This document shows positions 19,626 to 29,474 of a DNA stretch of 64,000 nt, piece after piece. Under the pieces are notes generated by a model. That model saw nothing but the letters and a program-made list of their open reading frames with translations. It had not been told where the DNA came from and did no database searches. The DNA lies in the NCBI GenBank assembly GCA_002699085.1, contig PAAR01000023.1, positions 38,301 through 102,300 of the forward strand, in the 5' to 3' direction. The position numbers and the translations under genes were made by a program. Within the stretch, counting starts at the first letter, position 1, and each line of letters begins with the position of its first letter. The DNA is from Micavibrio sp. Lineage in GTDB: Bacteria > Pseudomonadota > Alphaproteobacteria > Micavibrionales > UBA9664.

Positions 19626-21128
19626 CTATACCCTTACATGTTTCATATAATCTGCGATTGCTTGTTTAGTCTTATCAGATAAATGCAATCCCAATTTAGA
19701 ACGACGCCATAAAATATCCTCAGTAGAACGAGCAAACTCCTCACGTACCATATAATCAATTTCCGCTTGATAGACATGCTCGCCGAAATGTTGTCCCAAA
19801 TCTTTAATCACTTTTGCTGCGCCTATAATAGTATAAAGTCTTGTACCATAAGCAGTAATCCAACGTTCCAACATATTTTTGTGCAACCATGGATAAACAG
19901 ATTTTACCTGTTCATAAAGTTTGTCTTTACTCTCGAAATCCCCACCTGGTAAAACAGATTGCTTCGTCCACGGTAATGAGGCATCACGACCTAATACCTC
20001 GCAAAGCCGATCAACCGCTTGCTCAGAGAGCTTACGATGCGTGGTAATCTTACCACCATATATACTCAATAAGGGTGGCTGTCCCTCATTCTGTGACCAA
20101 TCTAATTTATAATCACGGGTCACCGCCGAAGCATTCTCTGCACCATCATCGAGCAATGGGCGTACACCGCTGTAATGGGAGACAACATCACGAGGGGTCA
20201 ATTGACGTTTGAAATACTCATTCACGACATCGCATAAATATAAGATTTCATCTTCCTCAATTTGAACATGGCTTGGATCACCTTCAAAGGCCACATCCGT
20301 TGTACCGATCAGTGTATAATTACCCTCGTAAGGAATGGTAAACACAATCCTCTTATCATGGTGTTGCAAGATATAGGCATGCTCACCTTGATAAAGCTTA
20401 GAGACAATAATATGCGAGCCTTTAACCAGTTTAACATGATGATGCTCTTTATTCTGTCTGGCTACCCCATGTAAAAAAGTAGACACCCAAGGCCCTGCCG
20501 CATTCACCACTGTTTTTGCTCTGACAATCTGCGGACGAGCATTCAGTGTGTCTTTCAGCTCAGCCTCCCAAATATCACCGTCTTGTTTCAAGGCCACACA
20601 AGCCGTATACGGCAAAATATCAGCACCTTTTTCTTTTGCATCTATAACATTCATGACAACTAGCCGTGAATCCTCCACCCAGCCATCGGCGTAAGAAAAA
20701 CCTTTTTTTAAACGATCCCTTAGGGGCTTACCGTAAACTGTGTTCTTAAAAGAAACAGTTTTTGATGCGGGTAAAAAAATACGTTTGGCCAAATTATCAT
20801 AGAAAAACAACCCAATACGGATAAACCACGCAGGGCGTAAATGCTTATCATGCGGCAAAATAAACTCTAAAGGCCACATAATATGTGGTGCACTTTTCAA
20901 AAGAACTTCTCTCTCACGTAAGGCCTCTCTGACCAAACGAAATTCAAAATATTCTAAATAGCGCAAACCACCGTGAATAATTTTTGTGCTCGCCGATGAT
21001 GTTGAAGACGCTAAATCACGGCCTTCTACTAGTAATGTTTTAAGACCTCGCCCTGCAGCATCTCTGGCAATCCCTGCACCATTAACACCGCCGCCAATCA
21101 CTAACACATCATAAAGATCATCAACCAT
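19626..21128 (-). CDS. glpD: Glycerol-3-phosphate dehydrogenase
   Basis: MVDDLYDVLVIGGGVNGAGIARDAAGRGL. Internal start preferred to the ORF-track start at 21161. Confidence 0.95.
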   Translation of the reverse strand: MVDDLYDVLVIGGGVNGAGIARDAAGRGLKTLLVEGRDLASSTSSASTKIIHGGLRYLEYFEFRLVREALREREVLLKSAPHIMWPLEFILPHDKHLRPAWFIRIGLFFYDNLAKRIFLPASKTVSFKNTVYGKPLRDRLKKGFSYADGWVEDSRLVVMNVIDAKEKGADILPYTACVALKQDGDIWEAELKDTLNARPQIVRAKTVVNAAGPWVSTFLHGVARQNKEHHHVKLVKGSHIIVSKLYQGEHAYILQHHDKRIVFTIPYEGNYTLIGTTDVAFEGDPSHVQIEEDEILYLCDVVNEYFKRQLTPRDVVSHYSGVRPLLDDGAENASAVTRDYKLDWSQNEGQPPLLSIYGGKITTHRKLSEQAVDRLCEVLGRDASLPWTKQSVLPGGDFESKDKLYEQVKSVYPWLHKNMLERWITAYGTRLYTIIGAAKVIKDLGQHFGEHVYQAEIDYMVREEFARSTEDILWRRSKLGLHLSDKTKQAIADYMKHVRV

Positions 21129-21999
21129 TATTATGGTCCTTATCACGATGCTGTATAGCAACTGTATAGCCTAAAGAACGAATATAATGGGCGATTGTTT
21201 CCACTGTATAAACAGAGCGGTGCCGTCCGCCTGTACAGCCAAATGCCAACAATAAATGGTTCTTACCCTCGGCCTTATATAACGGCAATAAAAACTTCAA
21301 AAGATCTTTACTCTTTTTAATATAACGAGAAAAGTTTTTATCCTTATCAATATATTGCTGTATTTTCAGATCAAGACCTGACAAATCTCGTAAGCTCTCT
21401 TCCCAATAAGGATTATTTAAAAAGCGGACATCCTCGACACGGTCAGCATGATTGGGCATACCAAATTTATACCCAAAAGACATCAACGTGATCTGAATAT
21501 CACGCCGTTCTTCAATGTCATATTGCCGTTCCAAAACATTACGCAAGTCATAGACAGAATATTGCGTTGTATCAATACGATTATCCATGAGCGGCATGAG
21601 CTTTTCTGTCAAACGGCGCTCAGTCATAATCGCCTCTCGGACAGAATGATCTTTTTCAGCCAATGGATGGCGTCGTTTTGTCTGCACATAGCGCCGCTCA
21701 ATAACGTTATCGTCACAATCTAAGAAAATAGCGTCAATACGGTGTTTCTTACCCTGCCTAATCTGCGCAATCAATGATTCAAAGGCTTCTGCTGAATAGC
21801 CTTTTGTTTTGCTATCAAGTCCAATAGCAATTGCCTTTGTATCAGCCGTTTTACTCAATAAATCAGCGACTAAAAAAAGTGGTAAATTGTCAAAAACATC
21901 ATAACCCATATCTCGAAACACCCCTAATGAGGTCGATATACCAGCGCCAGACATGCCACTGACAAAGACTAGTCGTTTCTGATTAAAGGGTAGAATCAT
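21121..21999 (-). CDS. rapZ: RapZ/YvcJ family RNase adapter / nucleotide-binding protein
   Basis: VSGMSGAGISTSLGVFRDMGYDVFDNLPL, RRYVQTKRRHPL, FGCTGGRHRSVY. Confidence 0.93.
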   Translation of the reverse strand: MILPFNQKRLVFVSGMSGAGISTSLGVFRDMGYDVFDNLPLFLVADLLSKTADTKAIAIGLDSKTKGYSAEAFESLIAQIRQGKKHRIDAIFLDCDDNVIERRYVQTKRRHPLAEKDHSVREAIMTERRLTEKLMPLMDNRIDTTQYSVYDLRNVLERQYDIEERRDIQITLMSFGYKFGMPNHADRVEDVRFLNNPYWEESLRDLSGLDLKIQQYIDKDKNFSRYIKKSKDLLKFLLPLYKAEGKNHLLLAFGCTGGRHRSVYTVETIAHYIRSLGYTVAIQHRDKDHNNG

Positions 22000-22008
22000 A
22001 AAAGCATT

Positions 22009-23640
22009 TTAAGCTTTTGTAGCAGGTAGCTCAATGATAAAACGTGCACCAGCACTTTTATCATCCTTTAGATCAATGTTTTCTGCCTCTATAGTACCGC
22101 CATGTGCGATGACGATTTGCTTGACAATTGACAGGCCTAAGCCTGAATGCTCGCCATAATTTTCTTCCGATGGGCGTTCTGTATAAAAACGGTCAAAAAT
22201 ATTTTTTAATTTATTCGTTGGAATACCAGTGCCTTGATCTTCTACCAAGATCTTAATATGGTTTTGCAATAATGGTAAAACAGTAATGCTAATCTTGCCT
22301 TTATCTGGGCTAAAACTTACCGCATTGCTCAACAAATTATCAAAAACTTGCATTAATCTTGTTTCATTTCCCATGACATTGATTTTTTGTGCCGCTTCAA
22401 TATTAAAGACAAAATGCTGCGGTCTTTCAAACTCCGTCATGGTGTAAATTTCTTTTAGCCGCTCAAGAAATGTATAGAGGTCAATTTTCTCCAGTGCATC
22501 TTTGGACAATTCAGCGTCCAAACGGGAAGCACGTGAAATGTCACTAATCAAGCGATCAAGGCGATGGATATCATGCAAGATAATAGCCATTAATTTATCA
22601 ATGCTTTTCTTGTCCTTAAGGCGCGCCACAGTCTCAACAGCACTACGTAGTGATGTAAGAGGATTTTTAAGTTCATGCGATACATCAGCCGCAAAGCTTT
22701 CAATCGCATCCATACGATCCCAAAGACTTGTCGTCATATCTCTTAAAGCTAAAGATAACTGGCCAATCTCATCTTTACGTCTACCAAAATCAGGGATTTG
22801 AATGTCTCGGCTTTTTGTATTACGAATTTGCCGTGCTGATATAGCTAGTTTACGCAGAGGCTTTGCGATATTAGAAGAAAGATATAAAGAAAGAATAATT
22901 GTCACCGCAAAAATAAAGCCGAAAAGTTTTAGGATATCGAGCTGTAAATCTCTAATTTGCGCTTCAATATTGCTGGCTGGTTTACTCAAGTAAACCGCAC
23001 CAATCACATAACGTGCCTTTTTTATGGGTGCAGCCGCACTCAAATAAAGCTCACCTGTCGCTGGATGTATCCATGCCGAAGCAGAACGATCACCTCTTAA
23101 AGCATCTCTTGCATCAGGAAATGATAATGCATTCATTGCGCCAATATCTGGATGATTTTCCAAATTGAGCCGCTTTGGGATTATTTTTAAAAGCTGGTTA
23201 AGCAAGGCATTTAACTTATCATCTATATTCTTATGTTTTTTCTTATTCTTAGTTTCTACATCTGGATCAAAATAGGTGCCTAACTCAGCTTGCTCTGAAT
23301 CTGCCATGACCTCACCATAAGAATTATAAACCCGCACATGGATTTTTTTAGCATCGGCAAAGCGCCCCACCATGCGACGTGTCATATTTGGCAAGAGCAA
23401 TCGATTAGAGTAACTTTGCGTTGGCGGCGAAAAACCTGGTAACCGCAATTGGGTTGCACTTTCAGATAATGCGCCGGCGAATAAATTTGCTTCAGCTTTC
23501 ATCGCTGAAAGTTCTGAGCGCACTAATTGATCTTGATATTGCACAATATATAAAATACCAAAACCAAGCAGCATCAAGGCTGTCATATTAATTGCCAAAA
23601 TACGAAGAGTAAGCACAGAAATGGGTGCAAAAAGCTTCAT
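22009..23640 (-). CDS. chvG: ChvG-type sensor histidine kinase
   Basis: Two TMs, HAMP, AADVSHELKNPLTSLRSAVETV H-box. Paired with a ChvI-like regulator. Confidence 0.92.
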   Translation of the reverse strand: MKLFAPISVLTLRILAINMTALMLLGFGILYIVQYQDQLVRSELSAMKAEANLFAGALSESATQLRLPGFSPPTQSYSNRLLLPNMTRRMVGRFADAKKIHVRVYNSYGEVMADSEQAELGTYFDPDVETKNKKKHKNIDDKLNALLNQLLKIIPKRLNLENHPDIGAMNALSFPDARDALRGDRSASAWIHPATGELYLSAAAPIKKARYVIGAVYLSKPASNIEAQIRDLQLDILKLFGFIFAVTIILSLYLSSNIAKPLRKLAISARQIRNTKSRDIQIPDFGRRKDEIGQLSLALRDMTTSLWDRMDAIESFAADVSHELKNPLTSLRSAVETVARLKDKKSIDKLMAIILHDIHRLDRLISDISRASRLDAELSKDALEKIDLYTFLERLKEIYTMTEFERPQHFVFNIEAAQKINVMGNETRLMQVFDNLLSNAVSFSPDKGKISITVLPLLQNHIKILVEDQGTGIPTNKLKNIFDRFYTERPSEENYGEHSGLGLSIVKQIVIAHGGTIEAENIDLKDDKSAGARFIIELPATKA

Positions 23641-23651
23641 TTTATGCTCGC

Positions 23652-24371
23652 CTAGTCACTTTCCTTATAGCGATAACCAACGCCGTAAAGTGTCTCTATA
23701 TGATTAAAATCGTCGTCGACATCTTTGAATTTTTTACGCACACGCTTGATATGACTATCAATTGTGCGATCATCCACATAGATATTTTCGCCATAAGCCA
23801 TATCCATTAATTGGTCACGGTTTTTAACATGCCCAGGGCGTTGCGCCAAAGCCTTAACCAATAAATATTCAGTGACCGTCAAATTAACCATCTTGCCTTT
23901 CCATGTGCAAATATGACGATCATCGTCTAAGACCAAGTGCCCTCTTTCTGTGACGGCATCTGAAGAAGATTTTGGCGCGGGTGTCGCACTATATCGTTCG
24001 CGTCTTAACAATGCACGAATACGCTCAATCAACAAACGCTGGGAGAATGGCTTGGTGATGTAATCATCCGCCCCTAATCTCAGTCCTAAAATCTCATCAA
24101 TCTCATCGTCTTTTGACGTAAGAAAAATTACTGGAATAGCACTTGTTTCACGCAATTTTGTCAGTACTTCCATACCGTCCATACGTGGCATCTTTATATC
24201 TAAAACAATTAATTCTGCAGGCTTATCTTGCATCGATCTTAAAGCGAGCTCGCCATCAGAATAGGTCGTAACATCAAAGCCTTCGGCCTCTAAAGCCATT
24301 GATACAGATGTCAAAATATTCTTATCATCATCAATCAGTACAATTTTATGTTTTTGTGCTATTTGTCCCAT
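23652..24371 (-). CDS. chvI: ChvI-type OmpR-family response regulator
   Basis: [39 protein letters not shown]-terminal wHTH. Confidence 0.94.
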   Translation of the reverse strand: MGQIAQKHKIVLIDDDKNILTSVSMALEAEGFDVTTYSDGELALRSMQDKPAELIVLDIKMPRMDGMEVLTKLRETSAIPVIFLTSKDDEIDEILGLRLGADDYITKPFSQRLLIERIRALLRRERYSATPAPKSSSDAVTERGHLVLDDDRHICTWKGKMVNLTVTEYLLVKALAQRPGHVKNRDQLMDMAYGENIYVDDRTIDSHIKRVRKKFKDVDDDFNHIETLYGVGYRYKESD

Positions 24372-24434
24372 ATATTCTTTCCTTTAATTTGTCACTATAT
24401 ACTGAATTAGAATTGAGGCATAGTAAGGGCAAGT

Positions 24435-25745
24435 TTACGGCTTTATTGAGAGGTTTTTCAATACTTCACCAGCCAAATAAATGGATCCTGCAATCATTAA
24501 TTGAAAAGGACCGTCTTGCTCATTAATAATATCAGCCAAACAATCCAAAACATTACCGCCTTCATTTACCTCAATACCCGATTTATCTTTGATAAATGCA
24601 GCCATCTCCTCGGCACTTTGCGGAAAATTAGCATTTAAATTATCAACGGCATAAATATCATCAAAAAAAGGTATTAAAGGCTTTATAAATAGGCTTGAGT
24701 CCTTACTTTTTTGCATACCCACCAATAAAATGCTGCGGGTATTATTCCATAGCTTAACATGATCGGCGAGACAAAATGCTGCAGCCTCATTGTGACCTGA
24801 ATCCAACCATATTTTTTGGTCTTTCTTTAGTTCAAAACATTTAGAAATGTCCTGCATACGGGCTGACCATTTGACATGCGTCAGGCCATGTATAATTTCT
24901 TCTTCTGAGAAACTAAACTGTCCTTTAATAAGCTCTAACCCCGCCAAAACAGCTCTCGCATTGGTCTGCTGGTAATGCCCTAATAAATTTGGTTGCGGGT
25001 ATTGTGATGGATAAGGCTGAGTAGCGACACGGTACTCATTACCCTTTTCTTGAACAAAATGCTGCAAAAAATCTTGTGCTTGTTTATAACTTTGTTCTGC
25101 AATAACCACTTTGCTTTGTGATTTTATAATACCCGCCTTTTCAGCAGCAATGGCCTCTAAAGTATCACCCAGAAATTCTGTATGGTCATAGCCAATTTGT
25201 GTAATAACCGATAAAATATTTTGTGCGATGATATTAGTGCAATCTAATCTACCACCTAAACCCACCTCTAGCAGACAAATATCAGCTTTTATATCTGCAA
25301 ATGCACAAAAAGCTAAGGCTGTAGTGTATTCAAAAAAAGTAACTGGGTTATTACCATTCGCTTTATCAACAATGTTCAAATATTTTAATAAAGTGCTGTC
25401 ATCAATTTCTTTGCCCGCGCATACAATCCTCTCATTAAACGTCACAAGATGTGGCGAGGTATACACATGAACTTTCAGACCTGCCGATTCAAAAATGCTG
25501 CGGAACATAGCAATCGTTGAACCTTTACCATTCGTACCTGCAACATGAATAACAGGCGGCAATTTTAAATGTGGGTTACCCAGACGCTCAAGCAGCAAAC
25601 TATAAGGACTTTGCGTGCCAATCTCAAAGTTCATATCACGTCGAGATAAACCATAAATTTTCTTTAAACGTGCAGCAATTTCTGGATTTGCATGAATGGC
25701 ATCCCCTTGAGCATTGCTTTGTGTGCTAAAGGTCGCCACTGCCAT
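24435..25745 (-). CDS. folC: Bifunctional folylpolyglutamate/dihydrofolate synthase
   Basis: HVAGTNGKGSTIAMFRSIFESAG, LEVGLGGRLDCTN. Confidence 0.95.
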   Translation of the reverse strand: MAVATFSTQSNAQGDAIHANPEIAARLKKIYGLSRRDMNFEIGTQSPYSLLLERLGNPHLKLPPVIHVAGTNGKGSTIAMFRSIFESAGLKVHVYTSPHLVTFNERIVCAGKEIDDSTLLKYLNIVDKANGNNPVTFFEYTTALAFCAFADIKADICLLEVGLGGRLDCTNIIAQNILSVITQIGYDHTEFLGDTLEAIAAEKAGIIKSQSKVVIAEQSYKQAQDFLQHFVQEKGNEYRVATQPYPSQYPQPNLLGHYQQTNARAVLAGLELIKGQFSFSEEEIIHGLTHVKWSARMQDISKCFELKKDQKIWLDSGHNEAAAFCLADHVKLWNNTRSILLVGMQKSKDSSLFIKPLIPFFDDIYAVDNLNANFPQSAEEMAAFIKDKSGIEVNEGGNVLDCLADIINEQDGPFQLMIAGSIYLAGEVLKNLSIKP

Positions 25746-26789
25746 TTACTTAGTGGCTACTTTTTTTAGTGCTTTAAGCTCGGCAGTATTGGCAGGCGTT
25801 GACACATTTACATCAGACGCTTTTTTAACCGCAGATGCTGTATAGCCAGCCACTTTTGAAGCAGCTACATCTTTATTTGCGATTGCATCTGTCTCTGTGC
25901 CGCTGTTCTTTTTCTTTTTACCTTTTTCTGCTGGTGATGGCTTTCCCATCAAAATTGCCAACATAGAGCCAATCACTTCATTATGCTTCTGACGAGCCAA
26001 AACCATATCAACCATACCGTGATCTAAAAGATATTCAGCTGTTTGAAAGCCTTCTGGCAGTTTTTCACGGATTGTTTCTTCAATAACACGTTTACCGGCA
26101 AAACCAATCATTGCCTTAGGTTCCGCAATGTGAATATCACCAACCATCGCAAAAGAAGCACTCACACCCCCTGTTGTTGGATTAGCCAATAGCACAATAT
26201 ACGGCAAACCTTGTTCTTTCACTTTCTCGACCGCAATGATAGTGCGTGGCATCTGCATCAATGATAACGCACCTTCTTGCATGCGTGCGCCACCTGATGA
26301 TGGAATGACAATCAAGGCTGCCTTACGTTTAACTGCTTCTTTAGCGGCCGTTACAACACCTTCACCCACAGCCATGCCCATTGAGCCGCCCATAAAGGCA
26401 AAATTGAACGCTGCAATAACAGTCTCACATCCACCAATCTGGCCTGAAGCTACAATAATAGCATCTTCTTCTTTTGTTTTAGCTTGAGAGGCCTTTAAAC
26501 GTTCCGCATAACGTTTCTGATCCTTAAATTTTAAAGGGTCGTGGTTTACTTTAGGCACAGCAACACGTTTGAATTTTCCGTCATCAAAAAGGTTTTTAAA
26601 ACGCTCTAATACAGGCATCGCTAAGTGGAAATTACAGTGATAACAAACTTTTTCATTATCATCGAGATCACGGTGAAACAACATGCCTTCACATTCAGGG
26701 CATTTAACCCATAGATTTTCAGGTACATCTTTTTGAGATGAAACAAGTGCCTGTATTTTTGGACGCACGAAATTAGTTAACCAATTCAT
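25746..26789 (-). CDS. accD: Acetyl-CoA carboxylase carboxyltransferase subunit beta
   Basis: Zn finger (CPECEGMLFHRDLDDNEKVCYHCNFH), SSGGARMQEG. Lys/Ala-rich C-terminal tail. Confidence 0.96.
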   Translation of the reverse strand: MNWLTNFVRPKIQALVSSQKDVPENLWVKCPECEGMLFHRDLDDNEKVCYHCNFHLAMPVLERFKNLFDDGKFKRVAVPKVNHDPLKFKDQKRYAERLKASQAKTKEEDAIIVASGQIGGCETVIAAFNFAFMGGSMGMAVGEGVVTAAKEAVKRKAALIVIPSSGGARMQEGALSLMQMPRTIIAVEKVKEQGLPYIVLLANPTTGGVSASFAMVGDIHIAEPKAMIGFAGKRVIEETIREKLPEGFQTAEYLLDHGMVDMVLARQKHNEVIGSMLAILMGKPSPAEKGKKKKNSGTETDAIANKDVAASKVAGYTASAVKKASDVNVSTPANTAELKALKKVATK

Positions 26790-26831
26790 TTTTTATTCCT
26801 TTTTGAATTAATGCTTATTTTTAAAGGTTTT

Positions 26832-27713
26832 CTAAAGAGATTTCAACAAAATCAATGCCACAGCTGAGAAAACAATCCCCATACCTGCTTTGACATTGGC
26901 AACCTCTTTATGCTTGATGACGCTATAATAGAGAATAACAAAGACACTTGATAAATGAAAGAGTGCAGACATATAAGCAGGATTTTCAACCACAGCAACC
27001 CCGTAAACACTACAGAGAACCATAATAGTGGTCGCACAGCCTATAGAAAGTCCCGCTTTCAAAGATTGTTTAGAGACAAAGTCCTTTAATGGAATAGGGC
27101 GTCTAATAATGTAAAAAAGCCCCCAGCAAACCAGCATCATAGCGGCTTGTATTGGGACATAGGCTAAAGCTGCTTTCATTGGTTCTATACCAAACATCGC
27201 TTTTTTAATGACAACACTGCCCATGACACCTGCCAAAATGATAAACCATCCATATTTTATGGCATCCCATGAAAAACTACATTTCTTTAAAATTGCTGCC
27301 GATATCGCAGCACCGCTTAATGCAGCGACAATGCCAGCAGTTTGCCATGGGTTGGCGATATACCGTGCGACCAATAATGGATCAAAAAACAGCCATGCTA
27401 TAAAAATAAAAATAATATTAAGCGGTAAAATACGTGATACAACACCAGCACCTGAACGGGTGACAAGATTAAAGAAAATAACATCGCTAATCGCAAAAAT
27501 GACAGCAGAAACAGCACATAAAATATAAAAATGTGGTGCAGTAGGCAGCCCATTCATTAAAGCAGGTACTGTCAGAATACACACAATCACCGCTTTATTC
27601 AAAAAGGCAACCGCAAAGCCACTCGCTTTGTGCTTTTCTTGCAACAACATCATAGCAGCGCCCATCACTGCCGTGATAAGACCTGCAACGGCCCATAAGG
27701 GAATATGGATCAT
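26832..27713 (-). CDS. EamA/DMT-type multi-TM transporter
   Basis: About 10 hydrophobic segments in DMT layout. Confidence 0.7.
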   Translation of the reverse strand: MIHIPLWAVAGLITAVMGAAMMLLQEKHKASGFAVAFLNKAVIVCILTVPALMNGLPTAPHFYILCAVSAVIFAISDVIFFNLVTRSGAGVVSRILPLNIIFIFIAWLFFDPLLVARYIANPWQTAGIVAALSGAAISAAILKKCSFSWDAIKYGWFIILAGVMGSVVIKKAMFGIEPMKAALAYVPIQAAMMLVCWGLFYIIRRPIPLKDFVSKQSLKAGLSIGCATTIMVLCSVYGVAVVENPAYMSALFHLSSVFVILYYSVIKHKEVANVKAGMGIVFSAVALILLKSL

Positions 27714-28432
27714 GTGGCTATACTTTCTAGAATTTCTTGTATTGTTTTTTGTGGATCAGCGCTCTGTGTAATAGGACGGCCAATAACGAGGTGGTTTGCA
27801 CCTTTATCTATCGCTTCTTTAGGTGTCATGACACGTTTTTGATCGCCTATATCACTGCCTTCAGGACGAATACCTGGCACCATAAGTGCAAAATTATCGC
27901 CGCATTCCGCACGAATTGTTTCAATCTCATGCGCAGAACAAACAACACCGTCTAAGCCGCATTTTTTGGTGAGTTTTGCTAGTGTTAATACTTGATGTTG
28001 TGCTGGCGTTTGCTGCCCTACAGCGTTAAGTGCCTCATCATCCAAACTTGTTAGAACTGTAACGGCCAATAATTTAGGTTTCGATGAAAGCGCTTCAGCG
28101 GCTTTTTTGGCGGCGACCATCATTGCTTCGCCGCCTGCTGCATGCACATTAATAAAATCAATCTTTAAACCTTCTAAGGAGGCAATAGCTCCAGCCACAG
28201 TATTCGGGATATCGTGAAATTTTAAGTCAAGAAAGACAGAAGGTGGCTGTGCGCATGCTTTAATAAGGCTTTCAACACCTGCCTTACCATGATTACAAAA
28301 AAACTGTAAACCAAGCTTAATACCTGCTCCAGCGCGCGTTACTTGCGCCGATAACATCTGCGCTTGGTGCATATTATCGGTGTCTATCGCAACATATATA
28401 GGTTTAGGCGACATTGATTGTCTACTCACCAT
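27710..28432 (-). CDS. pyrF: Orotidine 5'-phosphate decarboxylase
   Basis: [34 protein letters not shown]. Confidence 0.96.
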   Translation of the reverse strand: MVSRQSMSPKPIYVAIDTDNMHQAQMLSAQVTRAGAGIKLGLQFFCNHGKAGVESLIKACAQPPSVFLDLKFHDIPNTVAGAIASLEGLKIDFINVHAAGGEAMMVAAKKAAEALSSKPKLLAVTVLTSLDDEALNAVGQQTPAQHQVLTLAKLTKKCGLDGVVCSAHEIETIRAECGDNFALMVPGIRPEGSDIGDQKRVMTPKEAIDKGANHLVIGRPITQSADPQKTIQEILESIAT

Positions 28433-28703
28433 TTAAACGATCACGAAGAAGTTTACCTGTTTTAAAAAAAGGCATGTTTTTAGCCGGAATATCAACAGAT
28501 TCACCTGTACGAGGATTACGGCCAATACGTGCATCCCGCTTTTTCACGGAAAAAGCACCGAAACCACGAAGCTCAACACGGTGCCCATCTTTCAAAGCAT
28601 CAGATATTGTTGTAAAAAAGCTATCAACAATCCGCTCTAGGTCACGTAAAAAAAGATGTGGGTTACGTTCTGCTAAACGAGAAATTAATTCAGATTTTGT
28701 CAT
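28422..28703 (-). CDS. ihfB: Integration host factor subunit beta
   Basis: [44 protein letters not shown]. Confidence 0.96.
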   Translation of the reverse strand: MTKSELISRLAERNPHLFLRDLERIVDSFFTTISDALKDGHRVELRGFGAFSVKKRDARIGRNPRTGESVDIPAKNMPFFKTGKLLRDRLNGE

Positions 28704-28821
28704 TTGTTATCAATCCTTTATCCTGCTCTTTTTTCTACATTGCAATAAGGCGTTACAAAGGTCAAGCACTCACTCTTGATAAATTTCTTTGACCTTATCC
28801 AAAATCTCCTTATAAAAGGAT

Positions 28822-29412
28822 ATGTTTAAATCAAAACCATTTATTGTGACGTTAACAGGTGATTTAGGAAGCGGTAAAAGCTCTCTTTCAAAATTGCTTT
28901 GCGCCTCTTTAAAAGCAGAATATTACTCGACAGGCTTTGCGCAACGTGCCATTGCCGATAAAATGGGCATATCAACACTTGAGCTTAATAAACTGGCTGA
29001 TACAGATTCCTCGATTGACGATAAAATTGATGGTGTCTTTAAAGACCTTGCCCAAACCAAGACAAATCTTGTCGTTGATTCACGTATGGCATGGCATTTT
29101 CTACCACGCTCTTTCAAAATTCGTTTGAAAGTAAACCCTTTCATTGCCGCAGAACGCGTAATGAAAGATGATAAGCGTCAATCCGAGGCCTATGATAGCG
29201 TTGAACAAGCCGTTGATATGATCGAGCAACGTAAAAAAAGCGAAAGAGAACGTTTCTTACGTTACTACAATGTCGATATCTATGATGATTCAAATTACGA
29301 CTTGATTATCGACACCTCTGGTAAAACCATGGATCAAGTTTTCAAAAAAGTTTTAGCGGCGATTGAAGAGGCACGTCAGCCTCTATGGACAAAACTTCTT
29401 AAACGTAAATAA
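28822..29412 (+). CDS. Cytidylate kinase-like P-loop kinase, resembling the short archaeal-type CMK
   Basis: TLTGDLGSGKSSLSKLLC, YYSTGFAQRAIADKMGIS, VVDSRMAWHFLPRSFKIRLKV, YDLIIDTSGKTMDQV. Confidence 0.72.
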   Translation: MFKSKPFIVTLTGDLGSGKSSLSKLLCASLKAEYYSTGFAQRAIADKMGISTLELNKLADTDSSIDDKIDGVFKDLAQTKTNLVVDSRMAWHFLPRSFKIRLKVNPFIAAERVMKDDKRQSEAYDSVEQAVDMIEQRKKSERERFLRYYNVDIYDDSNYDLIIDTSGKTMDQVFKKVLAAIEEARQPLWTKLLKRK

Positions 29413-29430
29413 AAATCATCCATAAAAAAA

Positions 29431-29448
29431 GCGGCCCCAAAAGGCCGC
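29431..29448. terminator. Bidirectional terminator between the convergent kinase gene and rpsA
   Basis: AAAAAAA GCGGCC ccaaaa GGCCGC TTCTTTATTTT. Confidence 0.85.
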
Positions 29449-29474
29449 TTCTTTATTTTATTAAACTTGAAAAA

